Of a stretch of 64,000 bases of DNA, positions 29,977 through 40,288 are shown in pieces. Location: contig BCIJ01000008.1 of assembly GCA_001599935.1 (NCBI GenBank), positions 526,922-590,921 on the forward strand, read 5' to 3'. A model generated the notes under the pieces. The model did no database searches and had not been told where the DNA came from. It worked only from the letters and a program-made list of their open reading frames with translations. Position numbers and translations under genes: made by a program. This stretch comes from Holtermannia corniformis. Taxonomy: Eukaryota; Basidiomycota; Tremellomycetes; Holtermanniales. Numbering within the stretch: position 1 is the stretch's first letter; every line of letters begins with the position of its first letter.

Positions 29977-32900
29977 TCAAAACAGCCTCTCGATCGGCTC
30001 GATGATCGCGCCCGGCTTCTTCATGACGCGCGGCATCGTCTCCTTCTGATGCGTCGTCCGCGAGTTCCACTCTGCGCCAACAGGCATCTTGAAGCTGGCC
30101 TCGTACTGGGCCTTTGAAGTGTAAGGGTACGGCAGATCCGCCGGCAAGAACGCGGCGGCCTTCTTGTCCGTCTTCTCGGTGATGATGACATTGTTGCGCT
30201 TAAAGTCTTTACGCTGGTGCATGTCGATGCCCGCGGTCTTCTTCAGGAACCGCTGGTTTGGCTTGCGTGTCTTCAGGCCTTTGCCAGACCAGGAGCCCTG
30301 CCGAGCGTGAGCGAACATCTAGGACGAGCGAGGCACGTACCCAACCGGGCAGCGAAGTATCTTCGACCTTTGGCGCATCGGCCTCGATCTGCCTCTGCTT
30401 TTCTGCCGCAAAGTCCTGCACTTGTCAGCCTCGCCCGTCCATCACCAGCGCCAACACACCTCGACAACGTCATCACCCGCAAACGCCTGGGCCACCAAAT
30501 CACGTTGAGCAAACGCGCCGACCATTTCCTCATCGCTTTCGTCCTCGTCGTCCTGCACCCTGGCCTTGCCTTTCCCATTGGTCTTTGTCGACGCGAGCAA
30601 TGCGCGACCATCAACGTCGATATCCACCGCGTCGTCTGCTTCTCTCTCTGCGCGCGCAGCCTTGACTTGACGCGCGGCCTTGTCGGCCGCTTTGCCGTCT
30701 TTGGACTGGACTGTGGTGTTGCGCTTGCGGCTGGGACCGGCGGATGACGAGGGTGCGACTAGCCATGGGTTTGCACCGGAGCTAGGCACCGATGCGCTCT
30801 CAGGGTCTGAGGCGCGCAAGGTATGCGACGAGGCCAGAGAATGGGTCGATTCGAGCGTGGGTGAGAGTTGCTCCGTGACGGGCTCGATGCGGGGTTTGCT
30901 AGGCCCAGCCGTGTCCTGCTCGTCAGCCTCGCCATTTCACCTATCCCGCCAGAACGTACCTTGGGAGGAGCTGACGCAAATACCATTCGACCCTTGTTGC
31001 CACCCACATTCTCCATCACCGCGCGCTCATCCTCGCTCTCACTCTGGCTCTCGTCATCTGCGCCGTCGAGCTCCCGCCTGAGCGCATCCTCCTCCTCGCG
31101 CACGGCCATCATCTGCCTTTTCTCTGCGTTCTGCATAAACTTCATGCCCATGAGCCCCTTGCTCTTGCCGTGTTCCAGTGCCGGTTCAGTGTCGAGTGCG
31201 GCGAGTTGGTCGAACGCTTGAGCTTTTGTGCGCTCCTCGTTGGCTTCTTCGTCGTCGTCCGACTCGTCGCTGTCGCTCCCGTCAACGCCTCGAATCTTGC
31301 GCTGCAAGCGTTCCTTGAGCTCGAGCATCTCCTCCTTGTCCCTCCTGCCGTCCTCCTCGTACCCCTCCACACCTCTAGCCCAACGCCCACTCCTAGCTCC
31401 ATGCCGCAGCGTCGCCCTCTCCCTTGCCCGATCTCTCTCCGCGCGCTCCCTCTCCTCCTCGGCCCGTTCCGGATCCAACCGCTCGAGATCCTCGATCCCA
31501 ACCTCGTTCTTTGCATCCCGCTTGCGCGCAAGCTTGCGAAACGTCTTGCTCTTGATCTTGGCGACGCGCTTGGCTCGTGTCTCGGCGCGAAAGACGAGTT
31601 CACGCTGATGGCGGAGTTCTGCGCGACGTTGCGCAATCTCCTCGAGCGAGAGGTCTTGCGCTTGGAGTGCGGCGTCTTCGGCCGAAGCGAGCGTCGAGTC
31701 TTTGAGGTTGGCGGCCGTCAGGAGGGCGGTGACGGCTGATTCCATCTCGTTGGTGGGCTAGGTAGCGTCAGCGTGGACACGTTTGACGAAGACTAACCTT
31801 GAAACCGGACACGACCTCGCCACCCGACTTGACGCCGCCTCGGGCCTTTGGCTGGAGAGGAAAACTGAGGTGTTCGGCCTCTTTGACGCGCTTCATCACG
31901 CCCTGCCACTTGATGCCCTCTTCCCGCGTCTTTTCATACGCCGCCTCGCGATCGAGCCGTTCCTGCACTACGGTCGGTAACGGGGCAGCGAGGGTGCCCT
32001 GCTTCAAGATGGATTGACTCTGCTTGCCCTTGTTGGGCGCTAGAAGGGGTGCTGCGGTCGCAAGGGATGGGTGGGATGAGAGTAGGGTCGACAGGGAGAG
32101 TTTCGAGGTAGAAGGGAGCGCTAGGTCGCCGCCTGCGTCGCGTACTGCGGGACCAGAGACGGCAGGGAGGACGCGACGTTTCTTGTCGTTGGACTGAGGC
32201 TGCGTCGTTGACGGATCGGCTTTGCGCTTCTTGGAAGCGTCCGATTGGGCGAGCGAGGAGACGAATGCGTCGAGGTTGTCGAGGGCACTTTCGTCCATGT
32301 CGCCGTCGGACAGGGGGGCGTCCTCGGCGTCCTCGTCCTCGTCCTCGTCCTCGCTGTCCTCGGCGTCGTCTCCCTCCTCGTCATCCTCGTCCTGATCATC
32401 TTGACTTTCGTCCTCGTCCATCCCGTCGTCTTGATCCGGAAAGGCCGACTTGAACGCCTGAACAGGATCCCGCTCCGCCTCGGGGTCCGAATCAGCCTGC
32501 TCGTCCTCCGACTCGTCCAGATTGACATTGAGCGGTCTCTTGGTCTTTGCCGTCAGCTCGGCTCTGGCTCGTCCCAACCCACCTGCGGTTTCGCCACCAC
32601 CTTTGCCTTGCTCTTTGCCTTTCCCCCCTTGAGCTTCGCAAACACATCTCCCCATCGCTCCTCATCGCTCCCCTCGCTCCCCCACGCCTGATCGCTATCC
32701 ACATCGCTCTCATCGCTATCAATCTCCATCTTGTCATCGCCCGCAATCATCATGCCGGCCTTTCGGATCCGTTCCGCCATGTCGTCTTCGTCGTCGCTAC
32801 CTTGGTCCCTTTTCCTCGGTGCATTCTCGCGCTCCTCTTCCCTGGTAAGACTGAGCGTCTGCGCGTCTGTGCGAGAGCGCTTGGGCAGGGACGGGAGGTA

Positions 32901-33026
32901 GGTGTAGGCGTTTGCGGGGTCGGAACGTGATTTCTTGGTTCTTGGCTTTGGTGCGGCAGGCGTAGTGATGCGTGAGCTTGAGAACGGCTGCGAGGGGGCT
33001 GTACGCCCTCCCTGCTTGCGCGCCAT
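29977..33026 (-). CDS. UTP14: U3 snoRNP / small-subunit processome protein Utp14
   Basis: The model is complement(join(29977..30297,30341..30415,30460..30915,30960..31757,31798..32544,32583..33026)), 946 aa, with introns of 38-44 bp. Utp14 features are present: long acidic tracts (SEDEDEDEDAEDAPLSDGD), ERLDREAAYEKTREEGIKWQ, SGFKPTNEMESAVTALL, IKSKTFRKLARKRD, GLMGMKFMQNAEKRQ, and a C terminus with GSWSGKGLKTRKPNQRF and MPRVMKKPGAIIEPIERLF. Utp14 is a nucleolar protein of the 90S pre-ribosome that activates the helicase Dhr1 for release of U3 snoRNA. The gene runs divergently from the SIKE-like gene and converges on GH31 with a 53-bp gap. CTCGTC repeats encode the Asp/Glu runs. Confidence 0.93.
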
Positions 33027-33184
33027 TGGGATCGATCAGCAGCAACTGATGCAGACGCTGAACAAGACCAAGGACAAGACGAGAGCGTCCAAAGATTTGT
33101 GACAAAATGCGACTTTCACGTGTAGGCACACGCCACTGCCACGTCATTTGGACACAACGATAACCCCCTAGTAACAGGAGCACT
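33027..33184. promoter_or_regulatory. 158-bp divergent promoter UTP14 / SIKE-like
   Basis: This is the only sequence between the two ATGs on opposite strands and must serve both. No TATA box is obvious. Confidence 0.5.
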
Positions 33185-34227
33185 ATGAGGAATCGACTTT
33201 GCTCGCTGTACGGCGCCATTGACAACATCCTCAGCATGGACCACGACCTCGCACGCATCTGGAACCTCGTCATCGACTTGTCCGGTCAGTAGAATCAGCT
33301 GGAATTATCCGGCAGCGGCTGATTGCAGACAGACCAGCTGGCGAGTAACCGGCAGCTCACACAGCAACTGCAGCAAAAGTCGGAGAATGTCAAGGTCAGT
33401 CTGGTCCCGGCTCTAGGCGGATGGTAGAGCTGACGATGCGTAGGGTCAGGTAGCGCATGTGGGTACCGGGTTCCCGCTTAGGCGGTTCAACGTCGACATT
33501 TCGGATGGTGAGTTGTGCACCGCTGAGCTCGCAGCGAGCGCTAACATGGACAGAGGAATTCACGACCGAGCTTGAATCGTTTGCGTCCCACCTTGTGCTC
33601 GAGAACCAGGCGCTGCAGCATGAGAACAAGCAGTTGAACGCGCTGTTGAAAGAATACGAACAGACGCTCGAAGGCGTCATGGGCAAATTCCGAGGGGTTG
33701 CCGTGAGTCTTTGCGGGTGCACACAGTCTGCGGTAGGGATGACACGGACAGCATGCGAGCCAGCAACACGACCTGGCGCTCCATTCATACTACACGTCGC
33801 TTCTCACGACGTTGCAGACGGCACACTCGTCTGCCAAGCTGCACGACGATACCTCGCTCTCGCTGCTACTCTCTCGTCTCTCGACGCTACTCCGGTCCAC
33901 TCTGCGCACGATGAATGGCGAGACGGATGAGACCGTCTCTGTCCCACCAGGCTGGCAGGCTGACCTCCCCGGTGCGAACGGCGGATACAAGGGCACAGAA
34001 GGGAGGGAAGACTGGGGCCTCGAGAGGGAGATGGAGCTCTGTCGACTCGAGGCGGAGAACCAAGCGCTGAGAGAGATGCTGGGGATCTCACGGGGCGATG
34101 AGGTCTCGTCGCAGGTCGCGGGGGAACAGGCTCATCAACAGGCCAAACCGTGGCAGTTTATTCAGACGACGGTGGAACCGACGCCTCCGGTCTTGGGAAC
34201 AGGCCAGGGCCAGGGCCAGGCGTTTGG

Positions 34228-34266
<39 letters not shown>

Positions 34267-34318
34267 CGCGCAGAGGCATGGTACCGCTTTGGGCATGTTG
34301 ATTGGGAATGGCGCTTAG
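33185..34318 (+). CDS. SIKE/FGFR1OP2-type coiled-coil protein (likely STRIPAK subunit)
   Basis: The model is join(33185..33284,33333..33394,33444..33507,33554..33702,33752..34318), 313 aa. The first half is coiled coil: QLASNRQLTQQLQQKSENVK, then ELESFASHLVLENQALQHEN and QLNALLKEYEQTLEGVMGKF, the signature block of the SIKE/FGFR1OP2 family, small coiled-coil subunits of the STRIPAK phosphatase-kinase complex in animals and fungi. The second half has a helical segment EMELCRLEAENQALREMLGI and a glutamine run from a CAG microsatellite (about 34231-34263). Its length is greater than typical for the family because of the tail. STRIPAK controls hyphal fusion and sexual development in fungi. Confidence 0.75.
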
Positions 34319-34796
34319 TTCGAGCGGGCCGCGGTGGAAGGGGGTGATGGCTAAGAGCGGACGGGGACGCAAGGGGCATTGTGAACAGCAACGACATGTT
34401 ATGAAACGAAATGACACTCTATGAGCCAGTGCAAGGAGACCGCACTCCCATCTCAGCATCTGCATCAGCAGCCTCACCAGCCGGCATTGCAGTCTACAGC
34501 ATACGATGCATTATATCACTAGAGCGCTCGTGCGCTCAGAGGTCGTATTCATCCGAATCTGAATCGTCACGCTTGCGCTGGATCTGCGGTCGCGTCAGGC
34601 GTCAAGAGCACTGATCAAGCCAAGGGAACTGACAGTGATGCCGTTGCCTATTGTTCTGATCCGCGAGTCTTTCGGTGCAGCTGGTTGGGTTTGTTTAGGT
34701 GGGTTTGAGACCTGTGCGGTTAGCTGTGCTCTGGGTGGTGCACGGAGCCGTAGCAGCAGCTAGACTCGTATCTCCGACGTAGCCTTGTGCTCGACA
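34319..34796. other. Intergenic interval
   Basis: 478 bp between convergent gene ends (SIKE-like and PDCD5). No feature recognised; it presumably holds both 3' UTRs. Confidence 0.4.
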
Positions 34797-35151
34797 CTAC
34801 AAACCCACCTGCTCGAGCAACCCCTTGAGCGCGTCGTCCCCGACCTGGCCTCGAATCTGCCCCGCCTGACCCATGCGCACGAGCAGATCCTCGACCTGGC
34901 GCGCGAGCTGCGGGCGGGTGAGTGCGATCCGCGACACTGCCATCACCATCATCAGCCACCACGGTCTCAACTCGAGCAGTGTACGCACAGCGCTCCCTCG
35001 CTTCGGGCGCGAGCATGGCCGCAATCATGGACCGCTTCATCTCATCCTGCTGCTGCGCCTTTGCCTGGTCTTCTGCACTCGGCTGCGCGCCCTGGCCCGC
35101 GTGTGGCGCCGTGGACGGGACCATGCCCTGTGGGAGCTGCATGCCCGACAT
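34797..35151 (-). CDS. PDCD5-family protein
   Basis: The model is complement(join(34797..34936,34989..35151)), 100 aa, with a 52-bp intron. The C-terminal two thirds match the PDCD5/TFAR19 fold: DEMKRSMIAAMLAPEARERL, then SRIALTRPQLARQVEDLLVR, and IRGQVGDDALKGLLEQVGL, equivalent to the three-helix bundle of the family. Family members are 110-135 aa; this one is short at the N terminus, where a Gly/Gln/Pro-rich segment replaces the usual helix. PDCD5 proteins bind nucleic acid and chaperonin and are linked to apoptosis in animals; the fungal role is unclear. It is divergent from TBP with only 157 bp between the starts. Confidence 0.85.
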
Positions 35152-35235
35152 GATGCTCTACGAACAAAGGGATCGACTACAGAGGATAGCAGGAAGGGTG
35201 CGAGCAAACTTATTTGCGCGCACCGGGAAAAACAG

Positions 35236-35243
35236 TATATAAT
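35236..35243. promoter_or_regulatory. TATA-like element in the PDCD5/TBP promoter
   Basis: TATATAAT lies 65 bp before the TBP ATG and 84 bp before the PDCD5 ATG in the 157-bp shared promoter. Confidence 0.5.
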
Positions 35244-35308
35244 CACCAGAGCGCTTTCTTGCACTCAACGACGACGAGCGTGCGCAAGCACAGTGAAAAC
35301 AGGTCGCA

Positions 35309-37933
35309 ATGTCGGGTCTCGCACTGCCTGCACCGGGATCGAACCAGCACCAGGTCGAACACGCCCCGCAGACGCCCGCACCCGTCGTCGCTTCCGTTCC
35401 AGAGATCACGGCCGTTCAAGGCATTGTTCCCACCCTGCAGTGCGTATCGCGAGCTAGCCTAGGCCGTGGATTGAACAGTGCAGAAACATTGTAGCGACCG
35501 TCAACCTCAACTGCCGGCTCGATCTCAAGACGATTGCGCTCCATGCGAGGAATGCCGAATATAACCCAAAGGTCAGTCGGCTTGCTTCCGCGCGGGTCGG
35601 GGTGGCGAGTGTAAAGGTCGTCAGGTAGCTGTAATCTTGAACTTTGACTCGGCCGACGGCTGGGCGTTGTGCGAGCTGCAGCTGACACTCGCTCGCTGGC
35701 GGTGATGGTGCGAGAGCTCGAACAATGTGGTTACAACATGCGCAGACGATCAACTCGTCTCGCAAATGGCCGCAGAGCGTTCGAGACTGCTAGATCCCAC
35801 CAGTGAACAAAGTGAAATCAGGTTTCATTTCATTTCATTCGCGCCACCTATACTTTACCCGTCACCGCTTGCCGTCCGCGACCGCGACTTGCTAGCATTG
35901 GCGGCAGTTATAGCTTTGCAGTCGCCGAGTGGTACACAGTTGCTCCAACTTGCCGACCTGCTGTCTGTCGGATGGTCGTAACGGTGGTTGTGATTGTGAC
36001 TGTGGATCACAGGCTGGCGCTAAAAGCTGTGATACGCTTACCAGTCGACCGTGCGCTGCGGTCGTTGAACAATTGTGAAAGACCAGACGCTGAAAGGTAG
36101 ACCTCGAGCGGACCGCATTGAGCATCAGGCGGGACTTGCGGGCTTGTAGTCTCGATCGCCGGCTTCAGCTTTGCGCTGCAAGCTGAATCTAGTATGGTCC
36201 CATTGCTGTCTGCATCCGCTTTCTCGTTCCGGATGACGTATAAGAGACTTTAGACATCAGCAGACTATGACGAATCCCTGTCACACCCACCGCTAACCCA
36301 CCACAGCGTTTCGCAGCCGTCATCATGCGCATCCGCGACCCCAAGACGACGGCGCTCATCTTCGCCTCGGGGAAAATGGTCGTGACCGGCGCCAAATCCG
36401 AAGACGACTCGCGGCTCGCGTCGCGCAAGTATGCGCGCATCATCCAGAAACTTGGGTTCGACTCGCAGTTTTCAGAGTTCAAGATTCAGAACATTGTCGG
36501 GAGCTGTGATGTCCGCTTCCCGATCCGGCTCGAGGGCTTGGCGTTTACCCACGGGAGCTTTAGTAGCTATGAGCCCGAGGTGAGTTCTCGGGTGATGAGT
36601 CTGGAATGGGATCGGCCGGGAAGCCCGGTGACGCTCGACGTGTGCGGTTGCACCTCTCGGAGGCTGTATTGCACTTCTGGCAGAACTGCCCCAATGTCGA
36701 TTCTGGCGGCGACATGTCCATCGCGACATATAGCTCGCGCATGGTCCATTGGCGATTCTCGCCTTGTACAGCAGCATGCGCCTCAGGCAAGCAGATCACT
36801 GATTCGCCGGGGATGTGTACAAAGTTGGTCTGCCGGCTAGCGTGCCCCGGCGTTCCGTCCAGTGATCTGAGCCAAGCTTGATGTGTTCAGCTAGTAGTTG
36901 CGTTCCCGTTGCTATTATAGTGGCATCCATCTCGCGACTCTTCAGCCGCGTATATGGCCCATCAACAGCAGCGCTGAACGTATCTCTGCGAGCTGTATCC
37001 GTTCTCCGGTTCTGACCTTGGGTAATTGCTGTGTTGTCGCGTGAGCAGTACTGACAGCCCGACGTTGAACGTCACGCTGAGAATCGCCGCGCGCGATTGT
37101 AGTAGACGGTCCGCTGCTTGCCAACCAGTTCTGGTGTCTCAAGCGCTCGTGGGTGCCGGTGTGAGCAAGTAAGCTATACGGCAAAGCATATAGATCGCCT
37201 GATCTACAGTTTGTCGTTCTTGCTTGTCAGCAACTCTTGATGTAGTGACGACCATTGCGTCTGGCTAAGCATTTGCGTCGACTTCGGACCGTCGCATGTT
37301 CAGCCCGTAAGGATGTAGCGGCTTGATGTGGTTCCCTCTTGCTGGCTTGGACGCGTTTGGCCTCGCGCGGTGGCTTATCGATTCGTACAACCATCGTCTC
37401 AGCGCCGATATCTGGTTTTGCAGATCTCGGTCCAACTGTGGAGCGGTCGTCGTCGTCTCGCTATCCGCAGCGTTGCTGGCATGGCGTTTCTCGAAATGCT
37501 CTTGTATCGACTTGCGGTCAGTGCAAACGATGGTGCAGAAGCTGCGCTAGCGCCTTGGCCTTCGGGTCAGAGGGCGGATCGTTGTCCGCCATCGGCTATC
37601 AGGTTATGAAGATCGCTCAGCGTGGAGTCGCATCAAGAGCTCGGGCTCCACGCAAGCGACATGCCGGTCATCCCTCAGTCACTTTTTCCTCGCTAAACAC
37701 AAATCGGACACGGACTAACCCCTCCCAGCTGTTCCCGGGCCTCATCTACCGCATGATCAAGCCCAAAGTCGTGCTGCTCATCTTCGTCTCTGGCAAGATT
37801 GTCCTCACGGGCGCCAAAGTCCGCGAGGAGATTTACATGGCGTTCAACAACATCTACACTGTACTGAGCGGTACGTATCCGAGGCGGCCTGCTGCAGGCG
37901 CTCACCCGCGCAGAGTTCCGCAAGGAGCGGTGA
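35309..37933 (+). CDS. SPT15: TATA-box-binding protein (TBP)
   Basis: The model is join(35309..35439,35484..35571,36307..36579,37729..37870,37914..37933), 217 aa. A short N-terminal tail (about 44 aa) leads into the near-invariant TBP saddle: [95 protein letters not shown], ending SEFRKER. The two imperfect repeats with the DNA-intercalating Phe pairs are intact. TBP nucleates transcription by all three nuclear RNA polymerases. Splice sites restore the conserved protein exactly. Introns 2 and 3 are 735 and 1149 bp, far longer than the 43-44 bp of introns 1 and 4. Confidence 0.97.
35572..36306 (+). other. 735-bp intron in TBP
   Basis: The donor GTCAGT follows NPK and the acceptor CACAG precedes RFAAV; both ends are fixed by the invariant protein. 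Inside I recognise no gene, tRNA or snoRNA. Confidence 0.9.
36580..37728 (+). other. 1149-bp intron in TBP
   Basis: The donor GTGAGT follows SSYEPE and the acceptor CCCAG precedes LFPGL. A box-C-like GTGATGA occurs at 36592-36598, without a suitably placed box D. No ORF with recognisable features was found. Confidence 0.9.
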
Positions 37934-38132
37934 CCCCCGCCAGGATCCGGATCCAGCCCGCGATAGCCTGTACCAGTACCCCCCTGCATACCCCCCTCTG
38001 CCGCCCCGTCTCGTCGTGAGCGCCCTGCCCTGCCTTGAAAAAAAAACAGCACTTCGAGTTTTGTCATGATTTACGTTTGGATGCATCCTATACAAATTGT
38101 ACTATACATGTGCGAGCAAGCAGAGCTGCGGT

Positions 38133-40286
38133 CTATGGCGGTGTGTAGGTGATTGGGTCTGTAAAGTCGAGAGTGTCGGTGCGCGTCGTGAACTGAGGCG
38201 TTGGCTACGTTCTGGGGGAGAAAGGACTCACGGCTAACCGGAAGAAATGGGGCAGAGTTGCATCCAGGCTTGCTGTTGACCATGCTGAAGGTGTCAGCGC
38301 GTCAATACGGACCGGGAACGACGTACCAGTCACATTACCTCGATACCGCTCGATATCATCGACGAGCAGAGACCAGCCGGTGATGTTGACGCTTGCGGCG
38401 GCGGCCTCGTCCTGAATTGTAGAGTTGATCGACGCCCAGGTGAGATTAGCCGGCAGTCGCGTCGAGTTCTGCACAAGCAGCGGGAGGATCGAGCCCGTTG
38501 GCGCATCGCCTCGGAGCTATCGTTGTCAGCTCACTCGACGGGACACTGAAAACGCACCTCGTTGGTCGTCTGCACCAGGCCGTCAAAGCCCCATTTGCCT
38601 ACGCCATCGAGGAACCAGCCGAGCATGAAGCCCTGCAGCACCGCCGCCATCCTCGTTGGCGTGCCCAGCGCAGGCATCAGCAGCATTGCCAGGATGTAGT
38701 GATGGATCCTGAGCGTCCATCCGGGGATGAATGCCAAGATTAGTAGCAGCGCCACGACGACCGCGTAGCGCACGACGAAGAACTGGAGTAGGCCGTGCTG
38801 CCGGAGTGCTAGAACTTGCAACACAACAAGGACAAGACCGATACAGCCTAGGATGACAATCGCAGTGATTGCGCCTGGACGATCAAAGTCGCTCGCTATC
38901 AGGCGCGAGATTGGGATGGCAGCAAACAGGTTTTGAGACTCGATCCCGATCCAGAGCCCGATGCCCCACCAGAGGGCTTGTTCGAGGGGTAACTGGCGAA
39001 AGGCGTCGAGGCTGGTACGGATCGAGACGCTGTAGAACCAGTAGGCTACGCCCATCGCTGAGAGAAAGGTGCCAGATAGGGTCGAGTAGTCTGGAGGGTA
39101 GTCGGGCGGGTTGGACACGAGCACGAGCTGCCAGTAGCCTGCGATGGCCATGGCGGCGAACAACCATCCGACCGGTGGCTGGATCACGACGGTGAAGAGA
39201 AAAAGGAGGAGGATGTTGAAAGCCAACACGGGGTATGCGATCGAGTTGCAGTTTGTTGGTTTGGAGCAGGGCGAGAACCGGAGAGATTGCGGAAAGGTGG
39301 TTGGGAACGAGGTCGAGTTGACGCCGTGTGCGTACGACGATGGGTAGATGGAGGCTGTAGCCAGTCTCTCGACAACAAGACAGCCGCCATCAGCAGTCGT
39401 CGTGATGCCGGCGTGGATAGCAGCAGGACACAGCCAAGAGTCGGCGCTGTTACCCATCAGTATAGTTGGAGCTCTCACCGTCCACGCACCGATATGTGCC
39501 CAGCTCGTCTCCACCGCCAACGACCATTGGGATATTGTTGATCACCTCGTTACCGACGATGCGCTCATTGCCAAGCTTGGCGCCGCGATCATCCCCGCAG
39601 CCTGCAAAGCAGCGATAGAGCTCTCTCCTCGGCGCCGTGATCTCTACATCGCAGTCGAGACCGTCGAGACCGCACGCGTTGGGAGGGAACGAAGTCATGT
39701 ACGCCGCCGTGCATCCGATCGACACGGGTTGGTCTCGACCACTACCCTCGAGAGCATCGGCGGTGCACATGTACCAGTGCGCACGGACGAGAAAGATGAA
39801 GCCGACGGCCCAGACGGCGAGATACGCCAACGTCCATCGCTGCAGTCGATATCGCCGGTTCGTGTTGACGAGCCATGGGTCGAAAGCAAACGGCCCGCAC
39901 GTCTTGTCTGTCACGGTCGCCTGAGCCTGCAGGCGGCCGGTTGGGACAGGGTGGTATTCTGGCAAGCTCGCTCGACAGCGATGATCGGGCCCAAACGCCC
40001 ACTGGCGAGTGCGCTGTAACCGGCGTCTGACCCGGCCGAGCATTGTACGATGCCCAGTGCCAAGAAACCAGTAAACAGCAGACCCGCAGCTGAGCAAGAT
40101 GTCGAGCTGCGCAGTCTTGCAGCTTGGCACCGGAATGTGGAGGTCTTTCCTCGACCACTGCGCTTCACCCTCCCCGTCGATGCACAGCTCTGAAATGTTG
40201 CAGTGAGCAGCTGGGCAGCGCGGGGATAGTATGGTGATGCACAAAGGAGGTCCACACCCGTCAATCGGTGTTTCAACAGCATCCAT
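38133..40286 (-). CDS. LCCL-domain multi-pass membrane protein
   Basis: The model is complement(join(38133..38192,38232..38284,38339..38516,38558..39446,39490..40286)), 658 aa. After one membrane helix (WTLAYLAVWAVGFIFLV) comes an LCCL domain with FPPNACGLDGLDC, IVGNEVINNIPMVVGGGDE and LCPAAIHAGI. Then follow about seven hydrophobic helices, the HHYILAMLLMPALG turn and GFMLGWFLDGVGKWGFD. The C-terminal tail has WSLLVDDIERYR and FFRLA. Fungal LCCL proteins of this layout are uncharacterised; the LCCL fold suggests a lumenal or extracellular ligand domain. The first ~80 residues are Cys-rich and unlike the family, and the ATG lies 2 bp after the stop of UTP22, so the true start may be further in. 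Confidence 0.8.
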
Positions 40287-40288
40287 GA

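Noticed and set aside
30217..32691. Long plus-strand ORFs opposite UTP14
   Set aside because: They are antisense to a well-supported gene and mirror its acidic codon repeats.
34231..34263. CAG repeat as an RNA or regulatory element
   Set aside because: It is in frame and encodes the glutamine run of the SIKE-like protein.
35330..35350. GGTTCGATCCCGG-like B box on the minus strand, possible tRNA
   Set aside because: It is inside TBP exon 1 coding for APGSNQHQ, and no A box or acceptor stem fits.
36592..36598. Box C (GTGATGA) of an intronic snoRNA in TBP
   Set aside because: No box D at a suitable distance and no terminal stem.
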